Assembly (NCBI RefSeq): GCF_029784165.1
Contig: NC_073696.1
Location: 267,002,760 to 267,066,759, forward strand
Reading direction: 5' to 3'
DNA length: 64,000 nucleotides
Source: Wyeomyia smithii
Lineage: Eukaryota; Arthropoda; Insecta; Diptera; Culicidae
The notes beneath the pieces are model-generated. The model searched no databases. It was given only the letters and a program-made list of their open reading frames with translations, and was not told where the DNA came from. A program made the translations under genes and the position numbers. Positions 43,401 through 50,057 of this stretch are shown in pieces (position 1 is the stretch's first letter; every line of letters starts with the position of its first letter).

Positions 43401-45088
43401 ATCTCCGCAAACAACGAGCGTAATTCTCATTTCTAAAAAAAAAATGTAAAGATACTTTTGAAGAAAAAAATATTTAGACAGCGAGCCTTTCCACCGTCAG
43501 AGAAAAAAGAAGACGATTATCGCAGTGAAAAGTGGTTCTACCGTAACCATTTACAAGCCTGCTCTTGGATATTAATCATTCTCGAACAGTGAGGATGAAG
43601 AAACAAATGCAAATTTAATTTTCTAATTATGTTTTAACCGAGGCCATCGAATTAAAAAGAAAAAAATCCTTTGAAGTATAACTATCAAATCTTCCGGATA
43701 ATCGAGTTTGTGTATTCGAAATTATCATAAAATTAAAAAAAAAATATTGAAATAAAGTAAAATACTGATACATTCAATTTTTATGGAACTAATAATATTA
43801 AGAAAAAAATTTTACTTAAGTTTCTTTTTTCTTTCCTCATTTTTCTAGTTATAATTCTCCAATCTAACTAATAACCAAACCCAATAAATCCAAGTAGTTT
43901 CCAAAAGATGTTGATTCAATCACCCTCCTAATTATACTCCGACAATAATAACAGTTAACTGACTTATGGTATTTCACCCAACAAATAATTGATAACCCCT
44001 CACCATCGCATTCTGATTGATCAACATTACCCGTACAATAAACAAATTGTCGCTGCCACCCAATGGCCTCACGGGTCGAGTGGAAGTTAGACATGCACAA
44101 ATAACCTGTCCACATTAAGGGGGAAAACTCTATTCACCTTGAATAGAATATTCTTTCCCTAATGTAACCTAAATTAACCGCCGAGCCAATAACCCGAACG
44201 GTCACAATCTAACCGGAAATTTCCGAAGCACGCCTGTTAATGTGAGAAAATCATCACTCGATTTATGATGGGACTCGATGGGACGCGGTGGGTGCTTCTC
44301 AAATATATGCTCATACCAAATGCATATAATGCAAATGAAATTTATACTGGTGTTTCTTAGGCTTGGAATTTTCCAGCAAATGGTTATTTTTGCTTGCCAA
44401 TTTAGACAGATTCCATGAAGTGAAACACCTTACAGCAATGTTAATTTCTGGCTTTAATCATTATTTTTATTGTGACAAGCAAACAAATATCGTGAAATGT
44501 TTATGTTACTGTTTTCTTTATGCGAAACACGCCCTCGTCGATAAAGCATTGTCTGCGAGGTGTATTTTTTTAGAGATTGCTTCTACAATTTACTCGGCGT
44601 CTCCTTCGACATTCATCTGATCGAATGAAACTTGTATTCCAACAACAGCTCCAACAGATATCAATTTTAAAATTACACGGACAGCAGATACGTGCCCCAA
44701 CAGAGCCACCGACTTTAATTAAAACCAACTTTTGGTATGCTTACCTGCATGTCATCTGCATCGATGCAATTGGTATAATTGGACCATTCCCGACCGGACT
44801 CGGGATGTACGAACCAGGATCCATTCGAGTGGCAACTATAAATGATGACACGTGCCGTGGCGAAAATTAACATTTGTGATAAACAACTGAATTATAGAAA
44901 CAAAAAAAAAGTACTAACTTACACGCGATATGCTAATCGATTCGAATCGAATCCCAACACGAAATTAGGACAATTGTTTTCTGCGACCGTTCCAGCTGGC
45001 TGAGAGTTCCAGCATGTCCAGCCATCGAAACGTCGGGGACAGAACAGTTGCAACGGCTCCTGGTTGCGGTTTGTACTCGTACGAGCAG
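16170..45088 (-). CDS. class B (secretin-family) GPCR, eight exons, 5' end missing
   Basis: A neuropeptide/peptide-hormone receptor of the plasma membrane. Eight minus-strand exons join in phase with GT/AG sites to about 382 codons: 44923-45088 and 44745-44835 (hormone-receptor ectodomain), 35406-35497 (TM1), 34348-34474 (TM2), 17880-17981 (TM3), 17049-17167 (TM4), 16538-16718 (TM5) and 16170-16439 (TM6-TM7 and tail). Family hallmarks are FDGWTCWN, REWSNYTNC, LYIGGYTVSL, NYFWMFCEGLHLH, the GW-x2-P of TM4, PLFGLQ with LLPFRP in TM6, and SLQGAAV of TM7. The conserved TM3 Cys (YWC) and loop-2 Cys (HCW) can form the usual disulfide. Five of six ectodomain cysteines are present, so the exon with the first Cys and signal peptide lies further upstream and is not found. 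Class B receptors usually signal through Gs and cAMP. The subtype is not settled; insect Hector-like, CRF-like, calcitonin-like and PDF receptors are candidates. Introns are 87, 9247, 931, 16366, 712, 330 and 98 bp. Confidence 0.87.
16538..16718 (-). CDS. GPCR exon: TM5 and loop 3
   Basis: Acceptor CGACACTAG, donor GTTAGT. Reads CWMEES, a TM5 helix with LIFLINVVRVLLTKL, then LGLKKATRATLIL entering TM6. The K-L and K-A-x-x-A-T-L positions contact G proteins in relatives. Confidence 0.87.
17049..17167 (-). CDS. GPCR exon: TM4
   Basis: Acceptor ATTTTCCGCAG, donor GTAAGT. Reads DTIAMRWFFIVGWILPILLV then YATIRKKY. The invariant W of TM4 and the GW-x2-P motif are present. Confidence 0.87.
17880..17981 (-). 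CDS. GPCR exon: TM3
   Basis: Acceptor TTTTTCTCCAG, donor GTAAGT. Exactly 34 codons, phase 0 on both sides. Reads YWCISLHILLNY, then NYFWMFCEGLHLH, the strongest single class B signature in the gene. Confidence 0.9.
17982..19197. other. intronic sequence without recognised features
   Basis: Part of the 16.4-kb receptor intron between TM2 and TM3 exons. Only unconvincing ORFs occur. The end (about 19040-19190) is rich in GATATC-containing words and borders the LOA element. Confidence 0.4.
19271..22969 (-). CDS. LOA-type ORF2: endonuclease, reverse transcriptase, RNase H
   Basis: An open frame of 1232 residues without stops. The N-terminal endonuclease has FIQVNLHHAK, IVQEPW, GCDANAHHTIWGS and SDHKQI. 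The RT has FRPISLTS, FLDIEGAFDNV and GCPQGGVLSP; the catalytic box is FTDDVV, where many relatives have Y/F-ADD. RNase H follows with FYTDGSK, FQAEIFAI, FSDSQATL and WVPGHCGVEGNEKAD, giving the D-E-D-D residues. A Cys/His cluster CRLCGFECETAEHLLCHC closes the protein. The start ATG overlaps the end of ORF1 by 20 bases. The element nicks target DNA and copies its RNA there. Full length and intact frame suggest recent activity, although ORF1 is broken. Confidence 0.9.
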   Translation of the reverse strand: MDDKNIKFIQVNLHHAKGASKILCRRFTKENINVAIVQEPWVNKNKVLGLSTNKGKLLYDDSAHAPRAALLVSSNTNYTPITEFIGRDIVAVQVELPTTRGKAEIMVAFAYFPGELEEAPPREVQEFIAHCKRQNKQFIVGCDANAHHTIWGSTDINKRGECLFEYILTNNIDICNRGNNPTFVNAIRQEVLDLTLSSAKLSEKIVNWHVSDEISLSDHKQILFDYNAGDLVTEVYRNPRKTNWELFHSKIVRDESTFEGQIQTIKELEDSSQKFTNKIIALYNQSCPTKTRVSNKDAPWWNKNLEKLRKLTRRLFDRAKLTSNWDAYRESLTQYNKEIRKSRRRGWRSMCEQIESTPAAARVHKALSKDHTNGLGRIKKDDGTFTTDSLETLNVMMEKHFPESRSILEEESQDSNAPCAGSTIARTNAHYIACDIFTESKVEWTINSFEPYKSPGLDGLLPIMLQRCGRVIIPFITEIFRASLTLNYTPTNWRKTRVIFIPKAGKRDKTLPKAFRPISLTSIMLKIMEKLIDYHIKSTFLKTSPLSRYQFAYRSNMSTVDAIHMLTTKIAKSIDTKEIALAAFLDIEGAFDNVSHHSMLNAMGHHGFDTYTSKWIETMLNSREITAVLGNTTLTRNTTKGCPQGGVLSPLLWSLVVDQLLRNLTELGFEVVGFTDDVVILVRGKFDSTVSERMQLALNYTLEWCRQEGLTINPSKTTIIPFTRKRRYNLDSLKLGETTLQLSTETKHLGVVLDQKLSWNAHIEYVIGKATSALWACSKAIGRTWGLRPSMIYWLYQAIIRPRITYASLVWWPKTKERSTQNKLGKLQRLICNAITGVMKSAPSKALDAILHLLPFHQVVQLEAEKSALRLTRLKKVPDGDQTGQLAILKHFQLSKHIPGIEDWMKTEANFEIPFKIIETEREVWEQGGPNIRQGSVVFYTDGSKMNDSTGAGINGPGISISIPMGRWPTVFQAEIFAIYECAQVCSARKYRHANICIFSDSQATLKALKAFTCTPKLVWECILSLKQLAERNQVCLYWVPGHCGVEGNEKADTLARQGSCTDFIGPEPFCRVSSSALKAELKTWEHRTIQENWRCSVGLRQSKRFIKPSVKKSQQLLSLNKKGLRTITGLFTGHCPSKHHLKQIGQSDDEICRLCGFECETAEHLLCHCSALIQRRIRAFGKGTLEPFEVWSANPNEVIHFKRNTVPNWEKGCDRTTTITSINSDMSATST
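22950..23704 (-). pseudogene. LOA-type ORF1, one frameshift
   Basis: Starts MEVIRGNTPGTANS at 23704. The first part (to LVEES) and the second part (from NQETADWLKGIVPSIKPW) lie in different frames; the shift is near 23530. The second part has DSWRVLKRKPIKNHVQLILS and DWNYKLNYKFG, which resembles the DUF4780-type domain of LINE ORF1 proteins. The C-terminus is basic and Ser/Pro-rich. No CCHC zinc knuckles are seen. ORF1 proteins bind element RNA. One sequencing or natural indel is enough to explain the break. Confidence 0.7.
23961..24368. other. intronic sequence with GATATC-rich words
   Basis: Contains CTCGAGGTGATATCC at 24033-24047 and ATATCACCGAT at 24063-24073. Related words (GATATCACCTCGA, ATATCACCTGATATC) lie on the other side of the LOA element near 19050-19170. 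The LOA insertion may have split an older palindromic repeat. Not proven. Confidence 0.3.
24371..25235. mobile_element. foldback MITE, TA-flanked
   Basis: Ends GGGTGGGTAA and GGGGAATCG-type with CCCCACCC form inverted termini, flanked by TA (24369-24370, 25236-25237). The two halves are imperfect inverted copies over several hundred bases: TTTTGTCTCCGCTTGGCG at 24467-24484 pairs with CGCCAAGCGGAGACAAAA at 25099-25116, and TACCGGCGTCAG pairs with CTGACGCCGGTA near the centre. No transposase. Mariner/Tc1-type non-autonomous element by its TA target. Confidence 0.7.
25238..26393. other. intronic sequence, nothing recognised
   Basis: AT-rich. It holds a cluster of GATTC/GAATC words at 25907-26125 but no inverted ends with a target duplication and no coding signal. 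Confidence 0.35.
26394..26503. mobile_element. 110-bp near-perfect hairpin (mini-MITE)
   Basis: The left arm AGCAAGTATTAGACGAAGCA and the right arm TGCGTCGTCTAATACCTGCT pair, continuing through AAATATTTG and ATTTTATTTTGTGCAAAT. Nearly the whole 110 bp is stem with a small loop. This could be a MITE or a small-RNA precursor; the host intron would be transcribed from the minus strand. Confidence 0.55.
26825..27480 (-). pseudogene. RTE-like LINE relic, internally deleted
   Basis: The minus strand gives RGITLINVAYKVHSQIWLRR, then EFVGQYQAGF and KCGEYNVPT, in broken frames. This matches ITLLNAAYKVLSQILCRR, EFVGHYQAGF and KCREYNVPT of the element at 58835-62228. At 27429-27475 the sequence matches the end of that element's endonuclease region (TACAC-GTCGATAGT-TGAGCGCA). 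Roughly the stretch between endonuclease and RT is lost or scrambled. Confidence 0.65.
27499..28745 (-). mobile_element. Tc1-like transposon, internally deleted
   Basis: Ends CAGTACTGGACAAAAAAGTA and TACTTTATTTTGCCCAGTACTG-type (last 18 bases TATTTTGCCCAGTACTG) are imperfect inverted repeats flanked by TA (27497-27498, 28746-28747). The transposase on the minus strand lacks its central catalytic part, so this 1.25-kb copy could move only in trans. Confidence 0.85.
27757..28356 (-). pseudogene. Tc1-type transposase, N- and C-terminal parts only
   Basis: The start at 28356 reads MGKKQISVHIRKLKVENRQE with GLSYREIARKYDLS, a Tc1-type helix-turn-helix DNA-binding domain, and a GRKRKT linker. The C-terminal part reads WPSQSPDLNPIENL, then in another frame NMPRRLQSVIEAKGGQTKY, the standard Tc1 ending. 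The first two catalytic aspartates lie in the deleted centre. A TGA replaces the Trp expected after IENL, and at least one frameshift is present. Confidence 0.8.
28748..30090. other. intronic sequence, nothing recognised
   Basis: Small ORFs occur without family resemblance. Direct repeats of CAATTTCAATACAGGGA-like words occur near 29776-29815. I see no element ends. Confidence 0.3.
30093..30128 (+). promoter_or_regulatory. TATA/initiator core-promoter-like pair
   Basis: TATATAAG at 30093-30100 is followed by TCAGTT at 30123-30128. Spacing from the first T of the TATA box to the A of the initiator is 32 bp, as in insect core promoters. A CAG/GCG-rich stretch follows, but no convincing ORF. 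It runs antisense to the receptor gene, within its intron. It may be the promoter of an unrecognised transcript, of an old element, or chance. Confidence 0.35.
30586..31704. mobile_element. hAT-type non-autonomous element, 1119 bp
   Basis: Ends CAGCGTTGCTAAACGAGCGA and TCGCGAGCGAGTTTAACAACGCTG-type are inverted copies (last 14 bases GTTTAACAACGCTG). It is flanked by a perfect 8-bp duplication GCTATATA (30578-30585, 31705-31712). No transposase frame is present. A second hAT MITE is nested inside it at 30992-31380, so its original length was about 722 bp. Confidence 0.85.
30992..31380. mobile_element. hAT-type MITE nested in another hAT element
   Basis: Ends CAGTGATGCCACAT and ATGTGGCATCCCTG with continuing ATCTGTAT repeats are inverted copies. 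A perfect 8-bp duplication CCTACTCG flanks it (30984-30991, 31381-31388). It is 389 bp long and non-coding. Being inside 30586-31704, it is the younger of the two. Confidence 0.88.
31816..33347. other. intronic sequence, nothing recognised
   Basis: AT-rich sequence between hAT insertions. No coding, RNA or element signature that I can support. Confidence 0.35.
33356..34119. mobile_element. hAT-type MITE, copy 2 of the CGCTAA-rich family
   Basis: Same ends as copy 1 (CAGTGGTGGGCACC, GGTGCCCACCACTG) and colinear with it. The 8-bp duplication TTAAAATG is perfect (33348-33355, 34120-34127), so this copy is probably younger than copy 1. It lacks about 40 bp present in copy 1 but has an extra TTAGCGA/CGCTAATT unit at both ends. 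It lies 228 bp from the TM2 exon. Confidence 0.9.
34348..34474 (-). CDS. GPCR exon: TM2
   Basis: Acceptor TTTTTCGCAG, donor GTGAGT. Reads TLKCTRIRIHINLFISLALS followed by WIVWYKFVVEDPEV. The sequence R-x-x-I-H-x-N-L-F is diagnostic for TM2 of class B receptors. The following intron of 16.4 kb holds the LOA, Tc1 and hAT insertions. Confidence 0.88.
34475..35405 (-). other. receptor intron between TM1 and TM2 exons
   Basis: 931 bp with GT donor and CGCAG acceptor. No mobile element recognised. Confidence 0.5.
35406..35497 (-). CDS. GPCR exon: TM1
   Basis: Acceptor CTTTCGCAG, donor GTAAGT. Reads FRRLVNDLYIGGYTVSLVTL followed by a hydrophobic stretch. This is TM1 of class B receptors (Y-x-G-Y-x-x-S-L). 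It ends two bases into the Arg codon before TLKCTR. Confidence 0.87.
35930..40160 (+). repeat. 4.2-kb polypyrimidine tract
   Basis: The plus strand is almost only T and C, with phrases such as TTTTCCTATCCTTTTTC recurring hundreds of times in varied form. G is very rare. The minus strand, which is the receptor pre-mRNA sense, is therefore polypurine (GGATAGGAAAAAG). It lies in the 9.2-kb intron between ectodomain and TM1 exons. In the 3' half, longer phrases return, for instance TTATCTCTTGCAC at 38059-38071 and 38940-38952. Long ORFs here are a by-product of the lack of A-rich stops. Such tracts can form triplex DNA. Confidence 0.85.
40215..43120 (-). mobile_element. RTE-like LINE, decayed
   Basis: Minus-strand endonuclease and RT with a (TAAG)n tail, seen on the plus strand as TTACTTACTTACTT at 40216-40233. 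A very short 3' untranslated region of about 20-30 bp and a simple-repeat tail are typical of RTE-type LINEs. At the 5' side GCCTAGGTCTTTGCCGATTG (43090-43109) is shared with the other RTE-like copies. The exact 5' end and the target duplication were not found. It lies next to the polypyrimidine tract inside the receptor intron, sense to the gene. Confidence 0.75.
40253..43051 (-). pseudogene. RTE-like endonuclease/reverse transcriptase, three frame breaks
   Basis: Four overlapping frame pieces form one protein. 42794-43051 has LGTWNVRSLNE and AAIQEVRW (endonuclease start). 42376-42900 has INTYAPT, VVIGDANAQVG and IDHVLIDGRHFS. 41129-42391 has NGWFDAECQ, the RT motifs NYRGITLLNSAYKV, GFRQGRSTTDQI and HHLFVDFRAAYDSV. 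40253-41062 has the catalytic FADDVDI, YGHEAWTL, GVWRRRMNHEL and WAGHVARM. Breaks lie near 42850, 42440 and 41100. There is no RNase H domain. The copy cannot make a functional protein. Confidence 0.82.
43121..44744. other. intronic AT-rich sequence, nothing recognised
   Basis: Between the RTE-like copy and the second ectodomain exon. No element ends or coding signal seen. Confidence 0.4.
44745..44835 (-). CDS. GPCR exon: ectodomain part 2
   Basis: Acceptor ATTTATAG, donor GTAAGC. Reads CHSNGSWFVHPESGREWSNY, then TNC: the C-terminal half of the hormone-receptor domain with two cysteines and N-glycosylation sequons (NGS, NYT). The 87-bp intron before it is the shortest of the gene; the one after it is 9.2 kb. 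Confidence 0.87.
44923..45088 (-). CDS. GPCR exon: ectodomain part 1
   Basis: Acceptor TTTTTTCTGCAG, donor GTAAGT. Reads LFCPRRFDGWTCWN, PAGT and NNCPNF, the first half of the hormone-receptor domain. It begins with two bases of a split codon, so at least one exon precedes it. It ends two bases into the codon completed by the next exon (AYRV). Confidence 0.85.
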
Positions 45089-45705
45089 CTGCAGAAAAAA
45101 GACAACAGAAATAAATTACACTCTACTTCAACTGTTACACATTGTCTCAGGTTAAGTCATTCCTCCGAAAGGATAATTCAATCTACGTGTCCTGTTCAGC
45201 TTAGATCAGTCTAAGGATGGGCTACAACTAATACAATTTTCCGCTCACAACAAACAAAGGCAAGGAGTTTAATTTCCTGTGCTCGGAAGCCCTTTTCAAT
45301 CTACCGTGTTCTGAAAGCAACAGTTGATATGTTGTATCGGGGTCCGGGGATGTTCGATAACGATAACTATCACCGGATATTTCTTTTTGTCAATTGCTTT
45401 TCATTTAAAATGAAAACCTTTTTTCTCGCTAACTCGCTCTCAAGCTTTGTTTGTCGAGTGTCTAAGCAAATACTTTATTTCCGCAAGACAATTGATCTGC
45501 CAGTACTAAGCCTGCACCCCGCAGAGCATTTCCCCATCTGTTGCAGCACAAAGTTTCAGCCAATATGTAACGCTTTTCCCCGGAGTCCGGTTCGGAAAAG
45601 TTTTTACTAGATCGAGTGACTATGTGCCCAAGTGTGGTTTAGCTAGCTTTCGAATGTAACAAACGAGAAACATCCATATTTGATGGCAGTACAAAGGCAA
45701 TCGGC
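45089..45705. other. upstream intron of the receptor, nothing recognised
   Basis: Starts with the polypyrimidine/CAG acceptor of the first visible receptor exon (read on minus). The missing 5' exon must lie here or further up. No signal-peptide exon with a matching phase is evident to me. Confidence 0.4.
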
Positions 45706-45920
45706 AGCACCTCCCAGGGCAGTGCGTCTTGAACTGTCCTACAGATCAGACGTTTTTTCGGTTGCTTGTGGACTGGTCTCTGACTGCCTATAGCTTCAAA
45801 GTTTGTGTTTTGACAGTGTGTCTTTTAAAGACTACCTGAAAATTATTTCCCATCAGTCTTTCTCAAGACTACCTACTTTTGAATTTAACATTTGTTTTAA
45901 CTTTTTTCGTATCACCTGAA

Positions 45921-47243
45921 ATGGCTGGACGGAAAAAGAAACCTCGCATCGCTGCGGGGAGGAAAAGAGAGGCATCTCTTTCTGACACTTCGAGTGTCTG
46001 TAGTGACAATCCTTTTGATATTTTGCCTGAGCAAGAAGCTGGTGAAATGGAAGTTATTACTAATGAAACTATACAAAATATAAAATCTTTAAAAAAGGAG
46101 AAAGTTCCACCAATTGTGGTAACTATTTCTTCTGAATTAAATATATTCAAAAAGGAACTTTCAACGTTTGTTTCTGACGTTAAAGTTACCTATCAAATTG
46201 GCCGTAGAGGTGATTGCCGCTTATTAGCCGACTCAGTAAAGGGTCGTGATCGTCTTGTTCAGTATTTAACTGACAAGATGTACAAATTTTTTACATATGA
46301 CACCAAGAACGCCAAGCCGTTCAAGGTTGTCTTGAAAGGTCTCACCAACGATCAAACCGTTGATGAGATCAAACTTACTTTAACAGAATTACTTGGCATA
46401 GCCCCTACCCAAGTAATTGTAATGAAACAAAAATCACGAGGCGAAAACAGTCAGAGAACTGGAATTTCCCTTGTTAATTATTTAATTCATTTCAACCGCA
46501 ATGAGGTTAACAACTTAAAATTTTTTGAAAAAGCACATGCTTTGTATAATGTGCGTGTAAAGTGGGAAATTTATAGGAAGTATGGCGGAGGTGAAAAGCA
46601 TATCACCCAATGCCGTACTTGCCAACGTTATGGCCATGGTTCCAAATTCTGTAACATGAACCAAAAATGTCTTAATTGTGGAGACTCTTCTCACAAAAAG
46701 GACACATGTCCCGTGAAAGAGAGTAAAAATTTTCGCTGTGCGAATTGTAACGGCAACCATATGTCAAATTTTTATCAATGCCCAGTCCGTTTAGCAATTG
46801 TTAAGGCAAGGCAAGGTAAACAAAATTCAATTTCTCAATTAAAACCAACTTCAAAACAAAATTCTCCAAGCGTACCAGTGACGCATAGTTTACCTACTCC
46901 TTTGCATACCCGTTTAACTTATGCACAGGTTACAGGTAGTTCGAACATTATACCGCCTAGTGTTGGTAGTTCGAAAATGACCGTTAATATGGGTAAGCAA
47001 AACAGGCTAGAAAATAATTGTACACCTATCACTCCAGCTAATATTGCTGCCGAAAATATTTTTTCTAATGTCAACTGCCTGGGGCCTATTACGGCAGGTA
47101 AACTTTCTTTTTTGCAACAGGCAATGTTCGATCTTATGAACGCCATGTTGCAGGCAAAATCAATGTTTGAAGCCATTCAAATAGGCACAAATTTTACTAT
47201 TAAAATTGTTTCTAATTTAAAATTTAGCAATGATTTTAAATAA
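45921..47243 (+). CDS. Jockey-type ORF1 (Gag-like, CCHC zinc knuckles)
   Basis: I prefer the ATG at 45921 (MAGRKKKPRIAAGRKRE) over the one 42 bases upstream, since the family starts with a basic stretch. A central domain (about 70-220) resembles the RNA-binding part of Jockey Gag proteins. Three knuckles follow: CRTCQRYGHGSKFC, CLNCGDSSHKKDTC and CANCNGNHMSNFYQC. The frame of 440 codons is intact, in contrast to ORF2. The stop overlaps the ORF2 start by 14 bases. ORF1 proteins package element RNA. Confidence 0.87.
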   Translation: MAGRKKKPRIAAGRKREASLSDTSSVCSDNPFDILPEQEAGEMEVITNETIQNIKSLKKEKVPPIVVTISSELNIFKKELSTFVSDVKVTYQIGRRGDCRLLADSVKGRDRLVQYLTDKMYKFFTYDTKNAKPFKVVLKGLTNDQTVDEIKLTLTELLGIAPTQVIVMKQKSRGENSQRTGISLVNYLIHFNRNEVNNLKFFEKAHALYNVRVKWEIYRKYGGGEKHITQCRTCQRYGHGSKFCNMNQKCLNCGDSSHKKDTCPVKESKNFRCANCNGNHMSNFYQCPVRLAIVKARQGKQNSISQLKPTSKQNSPSVPVTHSLPTPLHTRLTYAQVTGSSNIIPPSVGSSKMTVNMGKQNRLENNCTPITPANIAAENIFSNVNCLGPITAGKLSFLQQAMFDLMNAMLQAKSMFEAIQIGTNFTIKIVSNLKFSNDFK

Positions 47244-49812
47244 AACAATTAAAATATTAAATTGGAATGCTCGCTCATTGAAGGCCAATGAGAATGAGCT
47301 TTTTAATTTTTTAACAGTAAATAATGTGAATATTGCAATTATTACTGAAACATTTTTGAAACCTAACATAAAATTAAAATATGATCCCAATTACGTGGTT
47401 CATAGATATGATAGGATTCAGGGTTCCGGCGGTGGAGTTGCAATTGTTATTCATCGCCGAATCAAACATCGTGCTCTCCCCCATCTTGAGACGAAAGTTA
47501 TTGAAACCAGCTCAAAAATGATTTTAAAGGTGATTTACAAAAACTCACCAGAAATCGTTCGAAATTTATCATAATCGGCGATTTTAACGCTAAACATCGT
47601 TCATGGAATAATTCTCAAAGTAATTCCAATGGCAAAATTTTATTCAATGATTGTGCTTCAGGATACTATTCTATTTTGTCTCCGAATAGTCCTACATGCT
47701 TTTCTTCTGTAAGAAACCCTTCAACAATTGATTTGGTGCTAACAGATCAAAGTCATGTATGTAGTGATTTGATCACACATGCTGACTTTGATTCTGACCA
47801 TCTTCCAATAACTTTTTCTTTATCACATGAATCAGTTTTAAACCCTATGAGCTCTGTTTTTAATTATAACAAGGCTAATTGAGAAAGATACAAAACTCAT
47901 ATTGAGAGAAATTTCAATAATGAGCTTGATTTGCAAAACGGAGTGAATATTGATTCCGCTTTGGAAGCATTAAAATGTGCAATTGTTGATGCCAGGAATT
48001 ATTCTGTTCCAAAGGCTCAAGTGAAATTTGATTCATCAATAATTGACGAAATCTTCAACTTCTAATTCGTTTGAAAAATGTCCGCAGACGTCAATATCAA
48101 CGTTCTCGTGACCCTGTTTTTAAAACTATTTATAAAGATTTACAGAAAGAGATTAAACATAGATTTACTCTTCTGAGAAATCAAAATTTTGAGACTAAAG
48201 TTGAAAAATTGAAACCATATTCAAAACCATTTTGGAAGCTGTCGAAGATTCTTAAGAAACCTTCAAAGCCTATTCCAGTTTTAAAAGATGGTGAACGTTT
48301 TCTTGTATCCAATGAACAAAAGGCTCAAAGACTTGCTCAGCAGTTTGAGAGTGTTAATAACTCAAATTTGAATTTTGTGAGTCCAATTGAAAACGAAGTC
48401 ACGCGTCAATTTGATTAAATTTCTTCCCAGAATTTTTTACCTGCAGAAATAATTGAAACTAACTTGAATGAGATTAAAACAATTATTAAAAATTTCAAAA
48501 ATATGAAAGCACCTGGTGACGATGGAATCTTTAATATACTAATCAAACATCTCCCTGAGAGCACAATGGAATTTTTAGTGAAAATTTTCAATTGCTGCTT
48601 CAAAATCGCATATTTTCCCAAATTATGGAAAAATGCAAAAATTACTCCCATTTTGAAACCGGATAAGAACCCAGCTGAAGTTTCAAGTTATCGACCAATC
48701 AGTTTGCTTTCTTCAATAAGTAAACTGTTTGAGAGAATTATTCTTAACAGAATGATGTCACACATCAACGAAAATTTAATTTTTGCAAATGAACAGTTTG
48801 GATTTCGCCATGGGCATTCCACAACTCATCAATTGCTCAGAGTTACTAATATGATACGAGCTAACAAATCTGAAGGTTATTCCACTGGAGCTGCTCTTTT
48901 AGACATAGAAAAAGCATTCGACAGTGTTTGGCATAAAGGTTTGATTGCGAAATTGCAAACTTCTAATTTTCCAATTTTCCTAATCAAAATTTTAAAAAAT
49001 TATCTTACTGATCGAACTCTGCAGGTTGTCTATCAGAATTCAAAATCTGATAGATTTCCTGTCAGAGCAGGTGTACCTCAAGGTTCAGTCTTGGGTCCAG
49101 TCCTGTACAACATATTCACTTCAGATCTTCCTGATTTGCCTCCAGGATGCACAAAGTCATTGTTCTGCGATGACACAAGCATTTCCGTAAAAGGAAAAAG
49201 TCTTCGTGTCATATGCAGTCGATTGCAGAAAAGTTTAGATATTTTTTCTTCCTACTTGCAAAAGTGGAAAATCTCTCCCAATGCTTCTAAAACTCAAATG
49301 ATAATTTTTCCGCATAAGCCTAGGGCTTCTTTCCTCAAGCCAAACAATAATCACGTTGTCAAGATGAATGGGGTTATTTTAAGTTGGTCCGACAAGGTTA
49401 AGTACTTGGGACTAATTTATGATAAAAAACTTATTTTCAAAGAGCACATTGAGAGTATACAAGCCAAGTGCATCAAAATACGAGATGTTTATATCCTCTC
49501 ATTAACAGGAATTCTAAACTTTGTTTAAAGAACAAACTTTTGATTTACAAACAAATTTTTAGACCAGCAATGCTTTATGCTGTACCGATCTGGTCAAGTT
49601 GCTGTTCAACAAGGAAGAAAACGCTCCAAAGGATTCAGAATAAAATTCTGAAAATGATTTTGAAGCGTCCTCCTTGGTTTGGCACACTCGAATTACATAG
49701 ACTTACTGGTGTTGAACCATTAGAAGCTATGTCAAATAAAATTATTAACAATTTTCGACAAAAATCGTTGCAATCCTCAATTGCTACGATAAGCTCTCTT
49801 TATATCCAATAA
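47230..49812 (+). pseudogene. Jockey-type ORF2 (endonuclease and RT), decayed
   Basis: Begins MILNKTIKILNWNARSLKAN, an APE endonuclease start. Near 47530 the frame shifts, and part of the endonuclease seems deleted, since VIETSS is followed almost at once by GDLQKL and IIIGDFNAKHRSWNN. Then SDHLPITF closes the domain. A TGA at 47881, a shift near 48060, a TAA at 48416 and a shift near 49490 follow. The RT has YRPISLLSSISKLFE, LLDIEKAFDSVWH, GVPQGSVLGPVLYN and FCDDTSI; the catalytic box is CDD where Jockey elements have ADD. There is no RNase H. Confidence 0.82.
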
Positions 49813-50057
49813 GTTAGCAATTAAGTTAGTTGTAAGTTTACTTCCCCTTTTCTGACAAGTAGGTTTAAATCCCTACGAATGATAAGTCCTAATTGCGAAA
49901 GCAAACAAATCCTAACAATTAAAATTACAAATTTCTAACAGTGTTGAGAAGTCACCATTTGTGATTGGACACACATACTCATTATTTACTAATATTTATC
50001 ATAAATACTTAAGCTACTAACAAATCCCCCCTTAAAAAAAAAAGCACCTCCCAGGGC

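Larger units (their letters stand above)
45721..50042 (+). mobile_element. Juan/Jockey-type LINE with 15-bp target duplication
   Basis: The duplication AGCACCTCCCAGGGC lies at 45706-45720 and 50043-50057, which fixes the element ends; the 3' end has a short A run. ORF1 encodes a zinc-knuckle protein; ORF2 encodes endonuclease and RT without RNase H, the Jockey-clade layout. Similarity to mosquito Juan elements is judged from memory of the family, not a search. The perfect duplication points to moderate age, although ORF2 is decayed. It runs antisense to the receptor. Confidence 0.85.

Noticed and set aside
45879..45920. Upstream ATG for the Jockey-type ORF1
   Set aside because: The extra 14 residues are hydrophobic and unlike the family start; the next ATG begins a typical basic N-terminus.
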